The translations under genes were made by a program, and so were the position numbers. This document shows positions 5,053-5,866 of a stretch of DNA of 5,866 nucleotides, piece by piece (the stretch's first letter is position 1; every line of letters begins with the position of its first letter). Location of the stretch: contig JAADDC010000034.1 in the NCBI GenBank assembly GCA_013154145.1, forward strand, positions 1-5,866. The letters run 5' to 3'. This DNA is from Candidatus Iainarchaeum sp. (lineage in GTDB: Archaea > Iainarchaeota > Iainarchaeia > JAADDC01). The notes beneath the pieces are model-generated. The model did no database searches and had not been told where the DNA came from. It was given only the letters and a program-made list of their open reading frames with translations.

Positions 5053-5866
5053 CTTTCCACCACCTCCCTGAGTCTTTCAAGCTCCTCTTCCTCCTCGGCT
5101 TCCACGGCGATCCTGATTATCCCTTCCTCCGTTCTGGAGGGCCTCAGGAGAACCCTACCACCCTTCAGTCTTAGATCCCAGCCGTCGAGCGTGAGGACCT
5201 CGTCGGGGTTCAGGAGAGAAATTAATTCCTCCACGGCGTCCGGAGAGATCCTCGCGGAAATCCTCCACTTCAGAGGAGGCCTGTACCTCGTTTCGAATTT
5301 CCCGTCGCCCGCTTCCAGCACCTTAAAGAAGAAGTACAAACTGTCGTCGATGTAGTTGAACTCCTTGAAGCCGTAGTGGCCCGAGTACTCCCCGAAGAAG
5401 TCGATGTTTTCCCTCCGGGCAATCTCCTTGATGAGGACCCTGCCGGTGGGCGTCCGGATCACCTCCATCCCCAGATCTTTCAGGTACTCTTCCAGTTTCA
5501 CGGGGAGCGTCACCTCTATGGCTATCTTCTTTCCGATTGCTCCCTTCTCGGCGAGGAAGGCGATGAGCTCGTCGCTGTCAAGGATTTTCCCCCTGTACTT
5601 CACGGCGATGCGGTCGGCGTCGCCGTCGAGCATGATCCCCCAGTCACCCTCTACCTCCTCGAAGGCTTTTACGGATAAAGGATGTGTGGGGTCCGGCGGG
5701 TGGCCCGGAAACCTGCCATCGGGAACGGCGTTGTAGGCCTTCAGGTCGAAGAGCACTTCCAGGAGGGGGAGGTAAAGGTAGCCGGCTCCGTTGGAGAGGT
5801 CCGCCCCGAGGCTGACCCTCGGAACCTCCCAGGACTCGAAGATCTCGAAGTAATCGTCCACCCACT
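5025..5866 (-). CDS. Phosphohexomutase (phosphomannomutase/phosphoglucomutase family), 3' part (N-terminus outside window)
   Basis: This member of the alpha-D-phosphohexomutase superfamily moves phosphate between C6 and C1 of a hexose phosphate through a phosphoserine. About 280 C-terminal residues are visible out of a usual 450 or so; domain 1 with the catalytic Ser loop lies beyond the window edge. Seen, counted from the GTG codon at 5861: the metal loop DGDADR (79-84); the sugar-specificity loop GEYSGH (157-162), of the GEXSGH type usual in PMM/PGM enzymes; and the C-terminal phosphate-binding loop RPSRTEEG (240-247), where the commoner form is RPSGTEP. A Glu-rich stretch near 254-262 precedes the last helix. 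The reading frame stays open to the window edge (a Trp codon precedes 5861), so the codon at 5861 is not the true start. Whether the substrate is glucose, mannose or glucosamine phosphate cannot be told. It overlaps tpiA by 28 bases. Confidence 0.92.
   Translation of the reverse strand, partial: WVDDYFEIFESWEVPRVSLGADLSNGAGYLYLPLLEVLFDLKAYNAVPDGRFPGHPPDPTHPLSVKAFEEVEGDWGIMLDGDADRIAVKYRGKILDSDELIAFLAEKGAIGKKIAIEVTLPVKLEEYLKDLGMEVIRTPTGRVLIKEIARRENIDFFGEYSGHYGFKEFNYIDDSLYFFFKVLEAGDGKFETRYRPPLKWRISARISPDAVEELISLLNPDEVLTLDGWDLRLKGGRVLLRPSRTEEGIIRIAVEAEEEEELERLREVVERWLKQFSRA
5061..5067 (-). promoter_or_regulatory. Shine-Dalgarno of tpiA inside the mutase gene
   Basis: GGAGGTG (5067-5061, minus strand) stands 8 bases before the tpiA ATG at 5052 and lies within the last codons of the phosphohexomutase. 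It settles the tpiA start, which overlaps the mutase stop at 5025-5027, and is the typical layout of an internal operon gene that needs its own ribosome binding site. It contrasts with fbp and the TIM-barrel gene, which have TATA-like boxes and no Shine-Dalgarno. Confidence 0.75.

Noticed and set aside
1..5866. CRISPR array, tRNA, insertion sequence or tandem repeat
   Set aside because: Coding genes fill nearly all of the window; the gaps are under 50 bases and hold no repeat units, cloverleaf sequence or terminal inverted repeats.

Overview
The window looks like a piece of a GC-rich archaeal chromosome. The evidence is a class V (archaeal) fructose-1,6-bisphosphate aldolase/phosphatase, the short archaeal form of triosephosphate isomerase, an archaeal-type cofactor-independent phosphoglycerate mutase relative, and short AT-rich TATA-like boxes about 25-28 bases before start codons that lack a Shine-Dalgarno. 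The proteins read like those of a thermophilic euryarchaeote, perhaps near Thermococci, but the genus cannot be fixed from the sequence alone.

All six genes lie on the minus strand, so transcription runs from right to left. In that order they are: the 3' part of a phosphohexomutase (5025-5866, cut by the window edge); tpiA (4375-5052, overlapping the mutase by 28 bases); fbp (3220-4329, with its own TATA-like box); a DNase IV-like TIM-barrel protein (2313-3185, with its own TATA-like box); an SF2 DECH-box helicase with a winged helix (689-2320, overlapping the barrel gene); and the 5' part of an apgM-like phosphomutase (from 652, cut by the other window edge). Coding density is very high and no gap exceeds about 50 bases. 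I see no RNA gene, CRISPR array, mobile element or integration scar.

The right half is a central-carbon block. Triosephosphate isomerase equilibrates GAP and DHAP. The bifunctional aldolase/phosphatase joins them and removes a phosphate to give fructose-6-phosphate in one irreversible gluconeogenic step. A hexose-phosphate mutase can then move hexose phosphates toward polysaccharide or nucleotide-sugar synthesis. The apgM-like gene at the left would act on the lower trunk if it is a true phosphoglycerate mutase, but its active-site motif departs from the usual one. Between them sit two genes of nucleic-acid-metabolism type: the TIM-barrel protein, which lacks most of the expected endonuclease IV metal ligands, and the helicase.

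The most notable point is that the helicase reading frame has no ATG, GTG or TTG before its Walker A motif. An AUC codon 7 bases after a perfect GGAGGTG would give a natural N-terminus with the full Q-motif-like region. This could be a non-canonical start or a single-base sequence error. I found no clear new multi-gene system; the window is mostly housekeeping, with a few odd proteins.
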